Below, in pieces: positions 42,569 to 51,601 of a stretch of DNA of 64,000 nucleotides. The stretch's first letter is position 1; each line of letters begins with the position of its first letter. Under the pieces are notes generated by a model. The model made no database searches. It had not been told where the DNA came from and saw only the letters and a list, made by a program, of their open reading frames with translations. Source of the DNA: Elusimicrobiota bacterium (GTDB lineage: Bacteria; Elusimicrobiota; Elusimicrobia; F11); contig JAJVIP010000018.1 of assembly GCA_022072025.1 (NCBI GenBank), positions 1-64,000 of the forward strand. Reading direction: 5' to 3'. A program made the translations under genes and the position numbers.

Positions 42569-43368
42569 TGGCCTGGCATCGCACATATGCCGTTATGCTG
42601 CGACAGATGTATCTGATGAGAGGTAGCTTCTCTCGTGTGCTGCCCCTGTTCACCTGGGTGGCGGTGGATATTATCCTCTGGGGGTACCTCACCCGATATT
42701 TGAACACGGTGACCACCGGTTTCAACTTCGTTTCGTCGCTCTTGGGCGCGGTGCTGTTGTGGGACTTTTTCATACGCGTCATGCAAGGTGTCAACATGAC
42801 GTTTTTTGAGGACGTTTGGTCGCGCAACTTTTTGAATTATTTCGCCACGCCGCTCACCATTTCGGAATACATTGGCGGACTGGTGCTCTCAAGCATAACC
42901 ACCAGCGCGGTGGGCCTTTTGGTAATGGTGGTTTTGGCAAAAGGATTGTTCAATCTGTCCTTTGCGGCCTACGGACTATTTCTGTTGCCCTTCTTGTTGA
43001 TGTTGTTTGTGTTTGGGATCGCGCTCGGCGTCATTGCCTGCGCCCTCGTGCTTCGAATGGGGCCCGCCGCCGAGTGGTTCATCTGGCCTATCCCGGCTTT
43101 GATCTCCCCCTTCGTGGGAGTGTTCTATCCGGTGTCCACGTTGCCCACATGGATGCAAGCCGTGTCGCATCTTTTGCCACCCTCCTATGTGTTCGAAGGG
43201 ATCAGGCAGATTCTCGCGGGAAGTGCGCCCTCCATCACATCGATTTTAGGGGCGACCGGGTTAAATATTATTTTCCTTTTCGCCGGTTTCTGGATTTTTG
43301 CCCGTACCTACCGCCATGCGGTGCGCACAGGCCTCATCGCCCGCTACAGCGCGGAGACCGTCAGCTAA
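42568..43368 (+). CDS. ABC-2 type exporter permease
   Basis: A 266-residue protein with six hydrophobic spans (for example VLPLFTWVAVDIILWGYL, LLVMVVLAKGLF and LNIIFLFAGFWIFARTY). Layout and the LPTWMQAVSHLLPPSYVFEGIR block before the last span are typical of ABC2_membrane permeases. Translation is coupled to the ATPase gene. The pair resembles polysaccharide or drug exporters; the substrate cannot be inferred. Confidence 0.88.
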   Translation: MAWHRTYAVMLRQMYLMRGSFSRVLPLFTWVAVDIILWGYLTRYLNTVTTGFNFVSSLLGAVLLWDFFIRVMQGVNMTFFEDVWSRNFLNYFATPLTISEYIGGLVLSSITTSAVGLLVMVVLAKGLFNLSFAAYGLFLLPFLLMLFVFGIALGVIACALVLRMGPAAEWFIWPIPALISPFVGVFYPVSTLPTWMQAVSHLLPPSYVFEGIRQILAGSAPSITSILGATGLNIIFLFAGFWIFARTYRHAVRTGLIARYSAETVS

Positions 43369-43444
43369 CAGACCTGTAAGGACAAAGATGTTTTCCTCAT
43401 CCGCAATTGATCAAGGGGCTTGGCGGTGTGGTAATCTCACTCCC

Positions 43445-43795
43445 ATGAACGATTGGAGCATCTATTACAATCCCAAATGTGGATCCTGCCGGACCGCGCT
43501 CATGATCCTAAAAGAAAACAATATCAAGCCGCGGGTGATCGAGTATTTAAAAAACCCACCCTCCATTAAAGATTTGAACATGCTACTGCGCAAATTGCGC
43601 ACGGCTCCCATCGACATTGTCCGCACCAAAGAACCCGTGTATGGGGAATTAAAATTGGACCAGGGAGAAAAATCGCGCGAAGATTTGTTGCGCGCGATCT
43701 CAGAGCACCCCGTACTGCTTCAGCGACCGATTGTGGTGAAGGATTCTCATGCCGTCATCGCCCGACCGCCAGAGAAAGTTAGAGAGTTGCTGTAA
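43445..43795 (+). CDS. ArsC/Spx-family thioredoxin-fold protein
   Basis: A 116-residue protein from ATG 43445 with the ArsC pattern: IYYNPKCGSCRTALMILKENN, LKNPPSIKDLNMLLRKL, and RPIVVKDSHAVIARPPEKVRELL. The CGSC motif gives a possible redox pair like Spx or YffB, while classic glutaredoxin-dependent arsenate reductases have CSKSR. Arsenate reduction is therefore possible but not assured. No ars genes are nearby. Confidence 0.82.
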   Translation: MNDWSIYYNPKCGSCRTALMILKENNIKPRVIEYLKNPPSIKDLNMLLRKLRTAPIDIVRTKEPVYGELKLDQGEKSREDLLRAISEHPVLLQRPIVVKDSHAVIARPPEKVRELL

Positions 43796-43818
43796 CTCTC
43801 GATCCACGTTTGATCTGT

Positions 43819-44016
43819 TTATAGACTGAGCACTGCGGATTTGAGGTCCTCTGCTTCTTCCACTTCCTGCGCCTCTTCCCTGAGAAAATCAGAGCCCGCG
43901 ATTAGATTGGCCAACAAATGTATGCAGGTCCCATTCAGTCCCTCCAATCCGTCAATGATGTTATTCGAGTGAGGGTTGATTCCCGCTCGTTGGTTAGGTT
44001 GTTTTGTATTGAACAT
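43819..44016 (-). CDS. Small hypothetical ORF overlapping the receiver gene
   Basis: A 65-codon frame that starts with ATG 44016 inside the end of the receiver-only regulator gene. It encodes a helical acidic C-terminus (LREEAQEVEEAEDLKSAVLSL). It could be a coupled small gene or an open frame by chance; no Shine-Dalgarno is evident. Confidence 0.25.
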   Translation of the reverse strand: MFNTKQPNQRAGINPHSNNIIDGLEGLNGTCIHLLANLIAGSDFLREEAQEVEEAEDLKSAVLSL

Positions 44017-44485
44017 GGCGCAGTCCTCCCGGATGATTCATTTGGAATCGATTGAGCATGTTGCGACTCAAATAGGTTTCTCCCCTCGCCACCGCTCGAA
44101 TGGCATTGGCAATTTCTCTAATGGAGTTTTCTTTCATCACGTAACCTTGCGCCCCCGCCCAAAGGACTTTCTCAGCGTAAGCCTCATCCTCATGGAAGGA
44201 GAAGGCAATAATGGGGAGCCTGACCTCTCGGGCTTTGATATCACGGATCAAGTCGATTCCTTTAACATCGGGCAGATTCAGGTCAATGATCACCATGTCA
44301 GGTTTGCTCACAAATACGCGCCGCCAGGCCTCTCGTCCGCTACCCACACTCTCAACAACCAAAAAATCTTTTTCTTGGTTCAAGGTCTTGGTCATAACTT
44401 CTCGGACTACGGGGTTGTCATCAACAATAAAGAGACGTAGTTTTTCTTGTTCATCGGAGGTTCTAGCGTAATTGACATTTCCCAT
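43994..44485 (-). CDS. Response regulator with receiver domain only
   Basis: A 163-residue protein with a complete receiver: acidic pair VDDNP, phospho-acceptor Asp in VIIDLNLPDVKG, Thr/Ser switch in IIAFSF, and Lys in GYVMKENS. It is closely related to the receiver of the NarL-type regulator encoded next to it, but stops after LSRNMLNRFQ, where the LuxR helix-turn-helix would begin. It may act as a phosphate sink or have lost its output domain. Confidence 0.82.
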   Translation of the reverse strand: MGNVNYARTSDEQEKLRLFIVDDNPVVREVMTKTLNQEKDFLVVESVGSGREAWRRVFVSKPDMVIIDLNLPDVKGIDLIRDIKAREVRLPIIAFSFHEDEAYAEKVLWAGAQGYVMKENSIREIANAIRAVARGETYLSRNMLNRFQMNHPGGLRHVQYKTT

Positions 44486-44626
44486 ATATTTCGCCTCCCG
44501 ATTTGAATTTGAAAAAACAAATTTATTGAAATTCGGAAGTCGTGGTAATCATGCAAACCATGGTTTATTGCCCCATGCGTTTGGGGGATGGAGGACCCAG
44601 GAAAATACCCGGGGGAAGGATGGGGC

Positions 44627-45316
44627 TTAGGTCAAATACTCATTTCTGGACCATTCAATGGCATGTTGGTCCAGCTCGGCGGCTGATTTTAGATTCAGTT
44701 TTTCTTTTATTTGAGCCCGGTAGGATTCAACAGTTTTTATGCTCAAGTTTAATTCCCGCGCAATCCCGCTGATCTTGTGACCCTGTCCGAAAAGGCGGAA
44801 CACCTCCAACTCACGATCACTTAATTTATCGATCGGGTGGAGAAATGGAGATTTCTTTCCTTGAATGGCATGAGTTAACAAAGCCTCGGAAAACTTTTCG
44901 CTCAGGTGAATCTTCCCGTCCATAATCCGCTTGAGGGCGGTCATTGTCAGGTCAATCGATTCTTCCTTCATGACATAGCCATTGGCTCCCGCCCGCAAGG
45001 CCCGTTCCGCGTAAACCGATTCATCAAACATCGATACCACGAGAATTTTGAGTTTGGCATGACGTTTTCTGATATTTTTTATCAACTCAATTCCATTCAT
45101 TCCTTTGAGGTTGAGATCAATGATCGCGATGTCCGGTTTTAATTTCGCCAAAAGTCCCAATGCTTGCACCCCATCTCCGGCCTCACCGCAAACGGAAAAT
45201 TCACGGGATTCATCTATTTTTCGCTTAAATCCTTCCCTGACCACAGAATGGTCGTCCACCAATATAACCCGCCATTTTCGGGTATGGGCGGAAGAGAGGG
45301 GAGAGGTTGTCGTCAT
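44627..45316 (-). CDS. NarL/FixJ-type response regulator
   Basis: A 229-residue regulator. The receiver (VDDHSVVREG, Asp in IIDLNLKGMNG, GYVMKEESIDL) is followed by a LuxR helix-turn-helix (LSDRELEVFRLFGQGHKISGIARELNLSIKTVESYRAQIKEKLNL). The gene begins 3 bases after the sensor kinase stop, so they form an operon and most likely a cognate pair. It should act as a DNA-binding activator or repressor; targets are unknown. Confidence 0.93.
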   Translation of the reverse strand: MTTTSPLSSAHTRKWRVILVDDHSVVREGFKRKIDESREFSVCGEAGDGVQALGLLAKLKPDIAIIDLNLKGMNGIELIKNIRKRHAKLKILVVSMFDESVYAERALRAGANGYVMKEESIDLTMTALKRIMDGKIHLSEKFSEALLTHAIQGKKSPFLHPIDKLSDRELEVFRLFGQGHKISGIARELNLSIKTVESYRAQIKEKLNLKSAAELDQHAIEWSRNEYLT

Positions 45317-45319
45317 GCG

Positions 45320-46753
45320 TTAACTGGTGAGCACGGGGAAGGAACAGCGCACCCGTGTACCTCCTTGTTCGTTTTTCCCGACATCAAAATATCCCCCCGC
45401 GGTGAGCACTCGATACTTCATAATCCGCAGGCCCATCCCTCTTGCTATTTCAGGATTATCCGGTAAGCCGCTTCCATCGTCATCCACCAATAGATGGACG
45501 CTGTTGTTTTCTCTAAAAACTGAGACATGAATTTTATTGGCATTGCTGTGCTTAACCGCATTGTTAATCGCTTCTTGGGTCACGCGCAGAATCGTCAATG
45601 CCACCGGACCAGAAAGGGAGGAATTCGGATATTTCCAATGAAAAGAACATTGAATTCGAGTGGAGATTTCTACGGTGTGAACCAGCTCTTTGATTGCTGA
45701 TTCAAGGTCATTTTCATCTAATTCAGCGGCATAGAGGCCGCGAGCCAGATTTCGGACAACCGTCATGGCCTCTTTGATAATTCCCGAGATCCGCTCCAAT
45801 TCACCAATCTTCACACCATTTTTAGAGACCAGATTGTCTTTAAGAAGGCTCAAAAGCATTCCAGCAGAGAGAAGTTTTTGGCCAAGGTTGTCATGCAGCT
45901 CCTCGCCTATGCGGCGACGTTCATTGTCTGTGGCCCGAATAACATCCTCCTCCAATTGCCTTTTTTCCGTGATATCTTCAGAAATCCCAAGAAGAAAGCG
46001 GGGCTCTCCTTTTTCATCTCGAATAGAAACTTTTTTGGTGTGAAGGATTCGAATTCCTCTCGATTTGGTGTGGATGGGTTCTTGCGGAATATCCATGACA
46101 TCATGGCTCTGAAGGACTTGTCGGTCTCGGGACGTGAAATAATCAGCCTCTCGTTTTGGGAAAAAATCGTAATCGCTTTTTCCAACGAGATTGTGTCTCG
46201 ACAACCCCAACAAGACTTCCCCCGCTTTATTAAAACGAATGAACTTTAGATCTTGAGCTTCCTTGACAAAGATCATGTCAGGAATGTTTTCAACAATGGA
46301 ATCAAGGAACAATTGAGTGGTTTTAAGTTCCAATTCAATATTTTTCCTGTGGGTGATATTGATTAAGGTGATCTCACAAAGATCTCTTTTCTGATGAGAA
46401 TCATAGCGCCAGTAACTTAATAAAGAAACTTGCTGAAGAAAATTTTTCCTGCCCACGAGGCGAATCTCTGATTCTGTTTTCATGGGGCCGACTCCTGCTC
46501 CTTCTAGATGGGCGAGGATGACCTGTTGATCGTCACGATGAACATGCTCCAGAAAGGATTGCCCGATAAGATCATGCGGTTGGGCGCCAAGAAAGTTGGC
46601 TCCCATGTAGTTTATGTCGTGGATAACGCCATTTTCGTCCAGGCTGAGGAACCCAACGGGTGCCTTGCTAACCAATGATTCATATTTTCTGCGGGTCTCT
46701 CTAGGATCGGTGGGAGAAAATTCCCTTTGCTTAAGGGACACTGTTTTTTCCAT
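45320..46753 (-). CDS. PAS-domain sensor histidine kinase of the NarX/HisKA_3 type
   Basis: About 477 residues from ATG 46753. Two PAS domains (about 20-150 and 150-270) precede a HisKA_3 dimerisation region with the phospho-acceptor His (NERRRIGEELHDNLGQKL) and a HATPase_c domain (N box EAINNAVKHSNANKI, G boxes DDDGSGLPDN and RGMGLRIM). No transmembrane segment is visible, so it is a cytoplasmic sensor. PAS domains commonly sense redox state, gases or small ligands. Confidence 0.92.
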   Translation of the reverse strand: MEKTVSLKQREFSPTDPRETRRKYESLVSKAPVGFLSLDENGVIHDINYMGANFLGAQPHDLIGQSFLEHVHRDDQQVILAHLEGAGVGPMKTESEIRLVGRKNFLQQVSLLSYWRYDSHQKRDLCEITLINITHRKNIELELKTTQLFLDSIVENIPDMIFVKEAQDLKFIRFNKAGEVLLGLSRHNLVGKSDYDFFPKREADYFTSRDRQVLQSHDVMDIPQEPIHTKSRGIRILHTKKVSIRDEKGEPRFLLGISEDITEKRQLEEDVIRATDNERRRIGEELHDNLGQKLLSAGMLLSLLKDNLVSKNGVKIGELERISGIIKEAMTVVRNLARGLYAAELDENDLESAIKELVHTVEISTRIQCSFHWKYPNSSLSGPVALTILRVTQEAINNAVKHSNANKIHVSVFRENNSVHLLVDDDGSGLPDNPEIARGMGLRIMKYRVLTAGGYFDVGKNEQGGTRVRCSFPVLTS

Positions 46754-46869
46754 TGGCGACACACCTCCAACATAATGGGGAAGCATGGTAAAGAGAAGAG
46801 AGCGGGTGCTTACTTAAAAACGGGTTGAATTTTCCTTTGAATAATGTTGTTTGTCAATTTTTTTGATGA

Positions 46870-47016
46870 TTATTTTAAAGGCAAGCAGTGGCCAAAATGA
46901 CGATTTTTTCCATCACACGGAACGCACCGGCGACGATCGTCGATGATTTGATACCATCGATCGCCCTCCAGAAGATCTCCCCCAAAAATCCCCCCCTCCA
47001 ATGAGGTGATTTGCAT
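46870..47016 (-). CDS. Possible 48-residue Cys/His-rich protein
   Basis: A minus-strand frame starting at ATG 47016, inside the GCATGC that also holds the RadC start on the other strand. It ends RRRCVPCDGKNRHFGHCLPLK, where a CxxC and H-x3-HC arrangement could bind a metal. A second minus frame in the same interval is also open, and no clear Shine-Dalgarno settles the choice. Confidence 0.25.
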   Translation of the reverse strand: MQITSLEGGIFGGDLLEGDRWYQIIDDRRRCVPCDGKNRHFGHCLPLK

Positions 47017-47701
47017 GCAAGAAAATATTTCGAATTCACATTCTGGCCATCGGGATCGACTCAAGGAACGGTTCCGCCAGGCCTATGGCGCCGGGATGCA
47101 CGATTATGAGGTCCTCGAACTTCTTTTAACCTACGCGATCCCGCGCAAAGACGTCAAACCCATCGCCAAAAACCTGCTGTTCCAATTTAAAAGTTTGAAC
47201 GAAGTTTTGGACGCTTCCACGGCGGATATTGAAGCGGTCCCGGAAATGGGGGCCCATTCAGCAACACTCATCAAGTTGGTGAAAGAAATCTGCGGCCTCT
47301 ATTTGGCGAGGCGAATGGAAAATAGAGATCTGCTGAGCTCTCCTGAAAGAGTGGTGAGTTTTGCGCGTATGAAATTGGCAGGCCTTCCGCATGAAGCCTT
47401 TATGGTTATTTTCCTCAATATCCAAAATGAAATTTTGGCCCATGAAATAATCAATGAAGGAACGGTGGACCAGGTCGCCGTTTATCCCCGGAGAATTGTT
47501 GAGAAAGCCTTGGCGCATCATGCGGCAGGACTTATTGTTGTTCACAACCATCCCAGTGGTTATACCGATCCGTCCGAAGAAGACAAACGCCTCACACATT
47601 CTTTGAAGGAAGCCGCACTGCTGTTGAGCCTACGCGTTCTCGACCATATTATTGTGGGCCAAAGAGGACACTTCAGTTTTCTAGAAAGGGGTTTGATCTA
47701 A
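47015..47701 (+). CDS. radC: RadC-family JAB/MPN-domain protein
   Basis: About 228 residues from ATG 47015 (GAGGTGA upstream). An N-terminal helix-hairpin-helix-like region (DYEVLELLLTYAIPRKDVKPIAKNLL) is followed by the JAMM metalloprotease-like core (IINEGTVDQVAVYPRRIVEKALAHHAAGLIVVHNHPSG, then DPSEED). RadC was named for DNA repair, but that role has been questioned. It stands alone between the two-component genes and the oxidase operon. Confidence 0.92.
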   Translation: MQENISNSHSGHRDRLKERFRQAYGAGMHDYEVLELLLTYAIPRKDVKPIAKNLLFQFKSLNEVLDASTADIEAVPEMGAHSATLIKLVKEICGLYLARRMENRDLLSSPERVVSFARMKLAGLPHEAFMVIFLNIQNEILAHEIINEGTVDQVAVYPRRIVEKALAHHAAGLIVVHNHPSGYTDPSEEDKRLTHSLKEAALLLSLRVLDHIIVGQRGHFSFLERGLI

Positions 47702-47704
47702 AGA

Positions 47705-47929
47705 TCAGCGGTAAGAACGTTTCAGATATTTGATCCCGATGGCGATCACGATCAGAGGGATAATTCCAATGACAACCACACTCCAATAGAACCCGTTGAT
47801 CAGTTTCTGGCCTCCCCCTTGCCGGAGAGTCTCGCGGCACAAGGAGCACAAACCCGCCCAAAGAGGCGAGGAAAAAAACCAAACCAAGCTGGAAAGGAAT
47901 AGCGTTTTCAACTGGCATATTTTCTTCAT
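47705..47929 (-). CDS. Small membrane protein at the end of the oxidase operon
   Basis: A 74-residue protein with a signal peptide (KTLFLSSLVWFFSSPLWAG), a CSLC motif just after cleavage, and a C-terminal membrane segment (WSVVVIGIIPLIVIAIGIKYL). Its ATG overlaps the stop of the subunit IV gene. Position suggests a cytochrome oxidase accessory, for example in assembly or haem/copper handling, but no family is recognised. Confidence 0.6.
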   Translation of the reverse strand: MKKICQLKTLFLSSLVWFFSSPLWAGLCSLCRETLRQGGGQKLINGFYWSVVVIGIIPLIVIAIGIKYLKRSYR

Positions 47930-48228
47930 TGGAAGCTAAGAGGCAGGTGATACACCATGTCCGGAAACAAAACCGCCGTGAAGAGAATGGCCAGCAACAC
48001 GGGCACGACCGGCAACAACCAAGCCACGGGACGGTCGTGTTTTAAATGCATGAAATAGAGACCAATCATGAGCGTCTTGGCCAACGTGGTCCCGCCCAAT
48101 AAAATCGTTCCGGCCAATTTCGGCATGTTCACAAAGGCAATGGCCACTTCCGCCAATGTTAAACCCACCAACCAAATGTAGATGAGTGTGGCGGTTTTTT
48201 TGGGAAGGACGGGAACCCTATTGTTCAT
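47926..48228 (-). CDS. coxD: Cytochrome c oxidase subunit IV (prokaryotic type)
   Basis: A 100-residue protein from ATG 48228 with three membrane spans (LIYIWLVGLTLAEVAIAFV, ILLGGTTLAKTLMIGLYFMHLKHD, WLLPVVPVLLAILFTAVLFPD). KTLMIGLYFMHLKHD is typical of the COX4_pro family. It lies after subunit III, separated by a 262-base gap that holds a dispersed repeat. Confidence 0.85.
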   Translation of the reverse strand: MNNRVPVLPKKTATLIYIWLVGLTLAEVAIAFVNMPKLAGTILLGGTTLAKTLMIGLYFMHLKHDRPVAWLLPVVPVLLAILFTAVLFPDMVYHLPLSFQ

Positions 48229-48490
48229 AGCGCAGCTCCGCCACAACCCAACAAGGGATCAAGCATGGCCGTCGTCCCGGCCCATTTTTTAAAAGATGTG
48301 TGCGCCGAGGAGAGCATAAGCCGGGACCCAGCCTCTCCGGAGAGGGAGGTGATCCCATCACAGTTTCTGCCGGAACGACTGGGCCCCGGCTTATGCACTT
48401 GCCAACAATCACTCCACTTAAAGGCTAGGCCGGGGCGACGGCGACCTTCAAACATTTCTTCGTATAAAAACAAGATCCCACGATTCCATT
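48229..48490. other. Gap inside the oxidase operon occupied by a GC-rich repeat
   Basis: Between subunits III and IV, where short gaps are the rule, 262 bases are present. Most of it is the repeat at 48270-48447, which may have inserted into the operon. It contains a strong hairpin that could act on transcription of the distal genes. Confidence 0.5.
48270..48447 (+). repeat. Dispersed GC-rich repeat, copy 1
   Basis: The segment is the reverse complement, with changes and one extra block, of 60831-60958. Inside, GCATAAGCCGGGACCCAG (48314-48331) pairs with 48379-48396 with a single mismatch, and CCTCTCCGGAGAGG forms a perfect 14-base palindrome in the loop. It has no coding capacity and looks like a REP/MITE-type element. 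Confidence 0.7.
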
Positions 48491-49084
48491 TCATAGTAAA
48501 CACAAAAAGGCGAAGAGGATGACCCACACCACATCAATGAAATGCCAATAGAGCCCTGAACTTTCAATACGGACATAATTTTCAGATGAAAAAGAATCGG
48601 CTTTGGTTTTTTTCCACAAATAAACCATCAGAATAACTCCGGATAAAACATGAAGGCCATGAAATCCCGTCAACAAGTAATAACAAGACCCGAAAAGATC
48701 TGATGAGATAGTGAACCCCTGATGAATCATGTGAAGATAATCGAACACCTTGATCACAAGAAACAACATTCCCAGAAGAGCGGTGAATAAAAGTTGTCGC
48801 GCCGCTCCCTTTGAATCATTTTGCTCAATGGCCGAAACCGCGAGAACCATGGTCAAACTAGAGGTAAGAAGAACTGTGGTGTTAATCGTCAGAAGAGGGA
48901 TGTTGAGAACCGCCCAAGGGTTGGGCCAGCTGCCGCTTCCCAAGCGAAGCACAATATAACTGCCAATAAGACCGGTAAAAAACATGATTTCAGAGACCAA
49001 AAAGATCCACATGCCGCATTTGCCCGGCGACATATCTGGAATCGCCGGTGGGGCTGATTTATCAAGAACCGCCAAATGACTCAT
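48491..49084 (-). CDS. coxC: Cytochrome c oxidase subunit III
   Basis: A 197-residue five-span protein of the short bacterial subunit III type. GMWIFLVSEIMFFTGLIGSYIV at the start and GFHGLHVLSGVILMVYLW and YWHFIDVVWVILFAFLCLL near the end are conserved family segments. It follows subunit I by 9 bases. Confidence 0.95.
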   Translation of the reverse strand: MSHLAVLDKSAPPAIPDMSPGKCGMWIFLVSEIMFFTGLIGSYIVLRLGSGSWPNPWAVLNIPLLTINTTVLLTSSLTMVLAVSAIEQNDSKGAARQLLFTALLGMLFLVIKVFDYLHMIHQGFTISSDLFGSCYYLLTGFHGLHVLSGVILMVYLWKKTKADSFSSENYVRIESSGLYWHFIDVVWVILFAFLCLL

Positions 49085-49093
49085 CCTATCTCC

Positions 49094-50815
49094 TTAACTT
49101 TTCCCGAATGTTGCGCCGCGCGGATCATTTTGCATGATCCAATCTTGCCCCTCCACGCCGGGGACAGAAAATTCATGGGGACCGCAATACACCGTGGGTG
49201 TCACATCAAAATTATGAACCGGCGGAGGAGAGGAGGTGGTCCAAGCCAATGTGGTCGACTGCCAGGGATTGGGCTCTGATTTTTCTTTGCGTAAAAATGT
49301 GATCACCAAATTCACAAGAAAAATGAATTGGGCGGCTACCATGATGGAAGCCGACCAAAAAAGAACAGGCTGCCAATGTTGTATGGGAGCCAAGAATTCA
49401 TAAGCCGAAGGATCAGCAATCCGGCGCATATGCCCATACAAGCCGGTTATCATCATGACAGTGAATAGAACATTCAGACTCAAAAACGTGATCCAGAAAT
49501 GGAGTTTCCCCAACCCTTCATTCAGCCGAACCCCGAACATTTTGGGAAACCAAAAGTAAATAAAACCAAACACGCCCAAGAGAACGCTGGCCGCTAAAGT
49601 GAAATGGAAATGACCGACCACGAAGTACGTGTCGTGGATATACACGTCAAACGCCTGCATGGCGTTGAAAAGTCCCGTCAATCCGCCAATGGAGAACACG
49701 AAGACCACGCCCAATGTGAACAGCATCGGCGTTGGAAACCGCAAGGAACCCCGCCAAAGTGTGGCCAGCCAATTCAGGAAAAAAACAGCGGTGGGAACAC
49801 TGACCAGAATGGTGAGCACCATAAAGCCTTTTCCTACCAACGGGTTCATGCCGGCCGTAAACATGTGGTGGCCCCAGACTATTCCGCTCAAGGCGGTGAC
49901 AACACACATGGAAATCACGGTGGCTGTGTAGCCAAAGGCGGGTTTCCGGGAAAAGATCGAGAGGAAATCAGCCACCATGCCCCATACAGGCAAAATCAAA
50001 ATGTATACCTCGGGATGACCAAACCCCCAAAACAAATGTTGATAAAGAAGGACCTGTCCGCCGGCTCGGGGTGCCAACGGGCCCGCCGTAAAAAAGGCCG
50101 TCCCCAGGCGACGATCCGCAAGAACCATAAACAGGGCCGCCGCCACCAACGGCAACCAAAGGGTGTTTAACACCGAACTATAAAACAAACCCCACAATGT
50201 GAGCGGCAACCGCCGCAAATTCATTCCTGGTGCGCGAAGCTGAAAGATGGTGGTGATGTAATTGATGCCTCCCATCATGATCGAGACAGCATCCAAAGCG
50301 AGTCCCAAAATAAACAGATCTTGACCCCATCCCGGTGAAACCGTGGTACTGGAGGAAAGAGGGGCGTACACGGTCCAGCCAGATCCGGCTGCGCCTCCCG
50401 GAACAAAAAATGAAAGTAGAACCAACAAACTTCCGGTAAACAAAAACCAAAACGACAGCATGTTCACATGGGGAAACGCCATATCACGAGAGCCCACTTC
50501 AAGGGGTATCAAATAATTTCCAAAGGTCCCCAAAAGAATCGGCGTCACCGCAAAAAAGACCATGATGGTACCGTGCATGGTGAACAACATGGGATAAACC
50601 TCTGGGGTTACGGCGCCCCCCGCTTCTCGAAAAATAAATTGACCCAGCAAAGGAACCGGCTGCCAAGGATGAGCCACTTGCCAACGAATAATAAGGGCCA
50701 TGATTCCGCCAAACCCCAAAAAGAAGAGACCGCTGATCAGGTATTGAAGCGCAATGACCTTGTGATCGATGGAGAAGATCCACCGCCGTAAAAAAGAGGG
50801 TGACGAGGCTGTCAT
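49094..50815 (-). CDS. coxA: Cytochrome c oxidase subunit I
   Basis: A 573-residue haem-copper oxidase core protein from ATG 50815. Haem ligands are visible: MHGTIMVFFAV (low-spin haem His), WGFGHPEVYILILP with the His-Tyr pair, GHHMFTAG (CuB His-His), and the closing HDTYFVVGHFHFTLA. HPEVYILILP places it in the A-type (caa3/aa3) family. The start overlaps the subunit II stop by 4 bases. Confidence 0.97.
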   Translation of the reverse strand: MTASSPSFLRRWIFSIDHKVIALQYLISGLFFLGFGGIMALIIRWQVAHPWQPVPLLGQFIFREAGGAVTPEVYPMLFTMHGTIMVFFAVTPILLGTFGNYLIPLEVGSRDMAFPHVNMLSFWFLFTGSLLVLLSFFVPGGAAGSGWTVYAPLSSSTTVSPGWGQDLFILGLALDAVSIMMGGINYITTIFQLRAPGMNLRRLPLTLWGLFYSSVLNTLWLPLVAAALFMVLADRRLGTAFFTAGPLAPRAGGQVLLYQHLFWGFGHPEVYILILPVWGMVADFLSIFSRKPAFGYTATVISMCVVTALSGIVWGHHMFTAGMNPLVGKGFMVLTILVSVPTAVFFLNWLATLWRGSLRFPTPMLFTLGVVFVFSIGGLTGLFNAMQAFDVYIHDTYFVVGHFHFTLAASVLLGVFGFIYFWFPKMFGVRLNEGLGKLHFWITFLSLNVLFTVMMITGLYGHMRRIADPSAYEFLAPIQHWQPVLFWSASIMVAAQFIFLVNLVITFLRKEKSEPNPWQSTTLAWTTSSPPPVHNFDVTPTVYCGPHEFSVPGVEGQDWIMQNDPRGATFGKS

Positions 50816-51495
50816 ATTTTGGCGCTCCTTTGGGTCCAATCCCAACCCCAGGAGGAGGCACTGGGCTCTTGAGCCAGTTGGGTCAACCAGGCCTGAAATT
50901 CTTCTTCGGTTTCAACAATAAACTGGCCTTTCATGCGATAGTGCCCCAACCCGCAATGCTCGGCGCAAGCAATGTTGAAACGGCCCATTTGTTCAGGAAG
51001 GAAATACAGCGAGGTTCGCATTCCTGGAACGACATCTTGTTTGATCCGTAAATTGGGCAGGAAAAAACTGTGGATGACATCTTTTGAAGTCATCTGAACA
51101 ATCACCGGTTTCCCAACGGGAACATGCATCTCGTTAATAGTAAGGATGTCATCAAGGGTTCCAAACACCCCATCGGTTCCGGCATAACAGAAGTTCCAAG
51201 CATATTGTTCGGGTCTCACTTGGATCCGTATCGAATCCTCCGATCGCGGGGGCTGTCCAAAAAGACTTACCCACACCTTGTGATCGTGGTACGCAAAGTT
51301 GAGGTCCAACGCCACAAAGACCAGCGCCGCTAAAGATAGAGTGAGCGTCAAGGCCGTCTTGTTGTTCCCATGGGTATAAAAAGCCGCGCGGCCCTGTCGA
51401 TGTCGATAGAGGATAATAAAGGAACCTAATATAGCTAAGACAACGAGGCATGTGGCCCCTGTCCAACTGGCCGAAAACCAAAATAGTTGATCCAT
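50812..51495 (-). CDS. coxB: Cytochrome c oxidase subunit II
   Basis: A 227-residue protein with two N-terminal membrane helices and a periplasmic cupredoxin domain. The CuA site is complete: His in VIHSFFLPNLRIKQD and the loop CAEHCGLGHYRM. No fused cytochrome c domain is present, so an external electron donor is required. It is the first gene of the operon; an FNR-like dyad lies 107 bases upstream. Confidence 0.96.
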   Translation of the reverse strand: MDQLFWFSASWTGATCLVVLAILGSFIILYRHRQGRAAFYTHGNNKTALTLTLSLAALVFVALDLNFAYHDHKVWVSLFGQPPRSEDSIRIQVRPEQYAWNFCYAGTDGVFGTLDDILTINEMHVPVGKPVIVQMTSKDVIHSFFLPNLRIKQDVVPGMRTSLYFLPEQMGRFNIACAEHCGLGHYRMKGQFIVETEEEFQAWLTQLAQEPSASSWGWDWTQRSAKI

Positions 51496-51601
51496 GGCAT
51501 CAGCTGTTTTTGAAATACTTTGAGGAAACCAACGGTTCAGAAAGAATTTCTCCTAGGGAATTTTTAAGCGGGGGGAAGATAGGAGAATCAAAGCCAGAGA
51601 A

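Noticed and set aside
42136-43379. Alternative frames over the ABC-2 exporter genes
   Set aside because: The ABC ATPase and permease frames carry full family motifs; the other frames are shadows.
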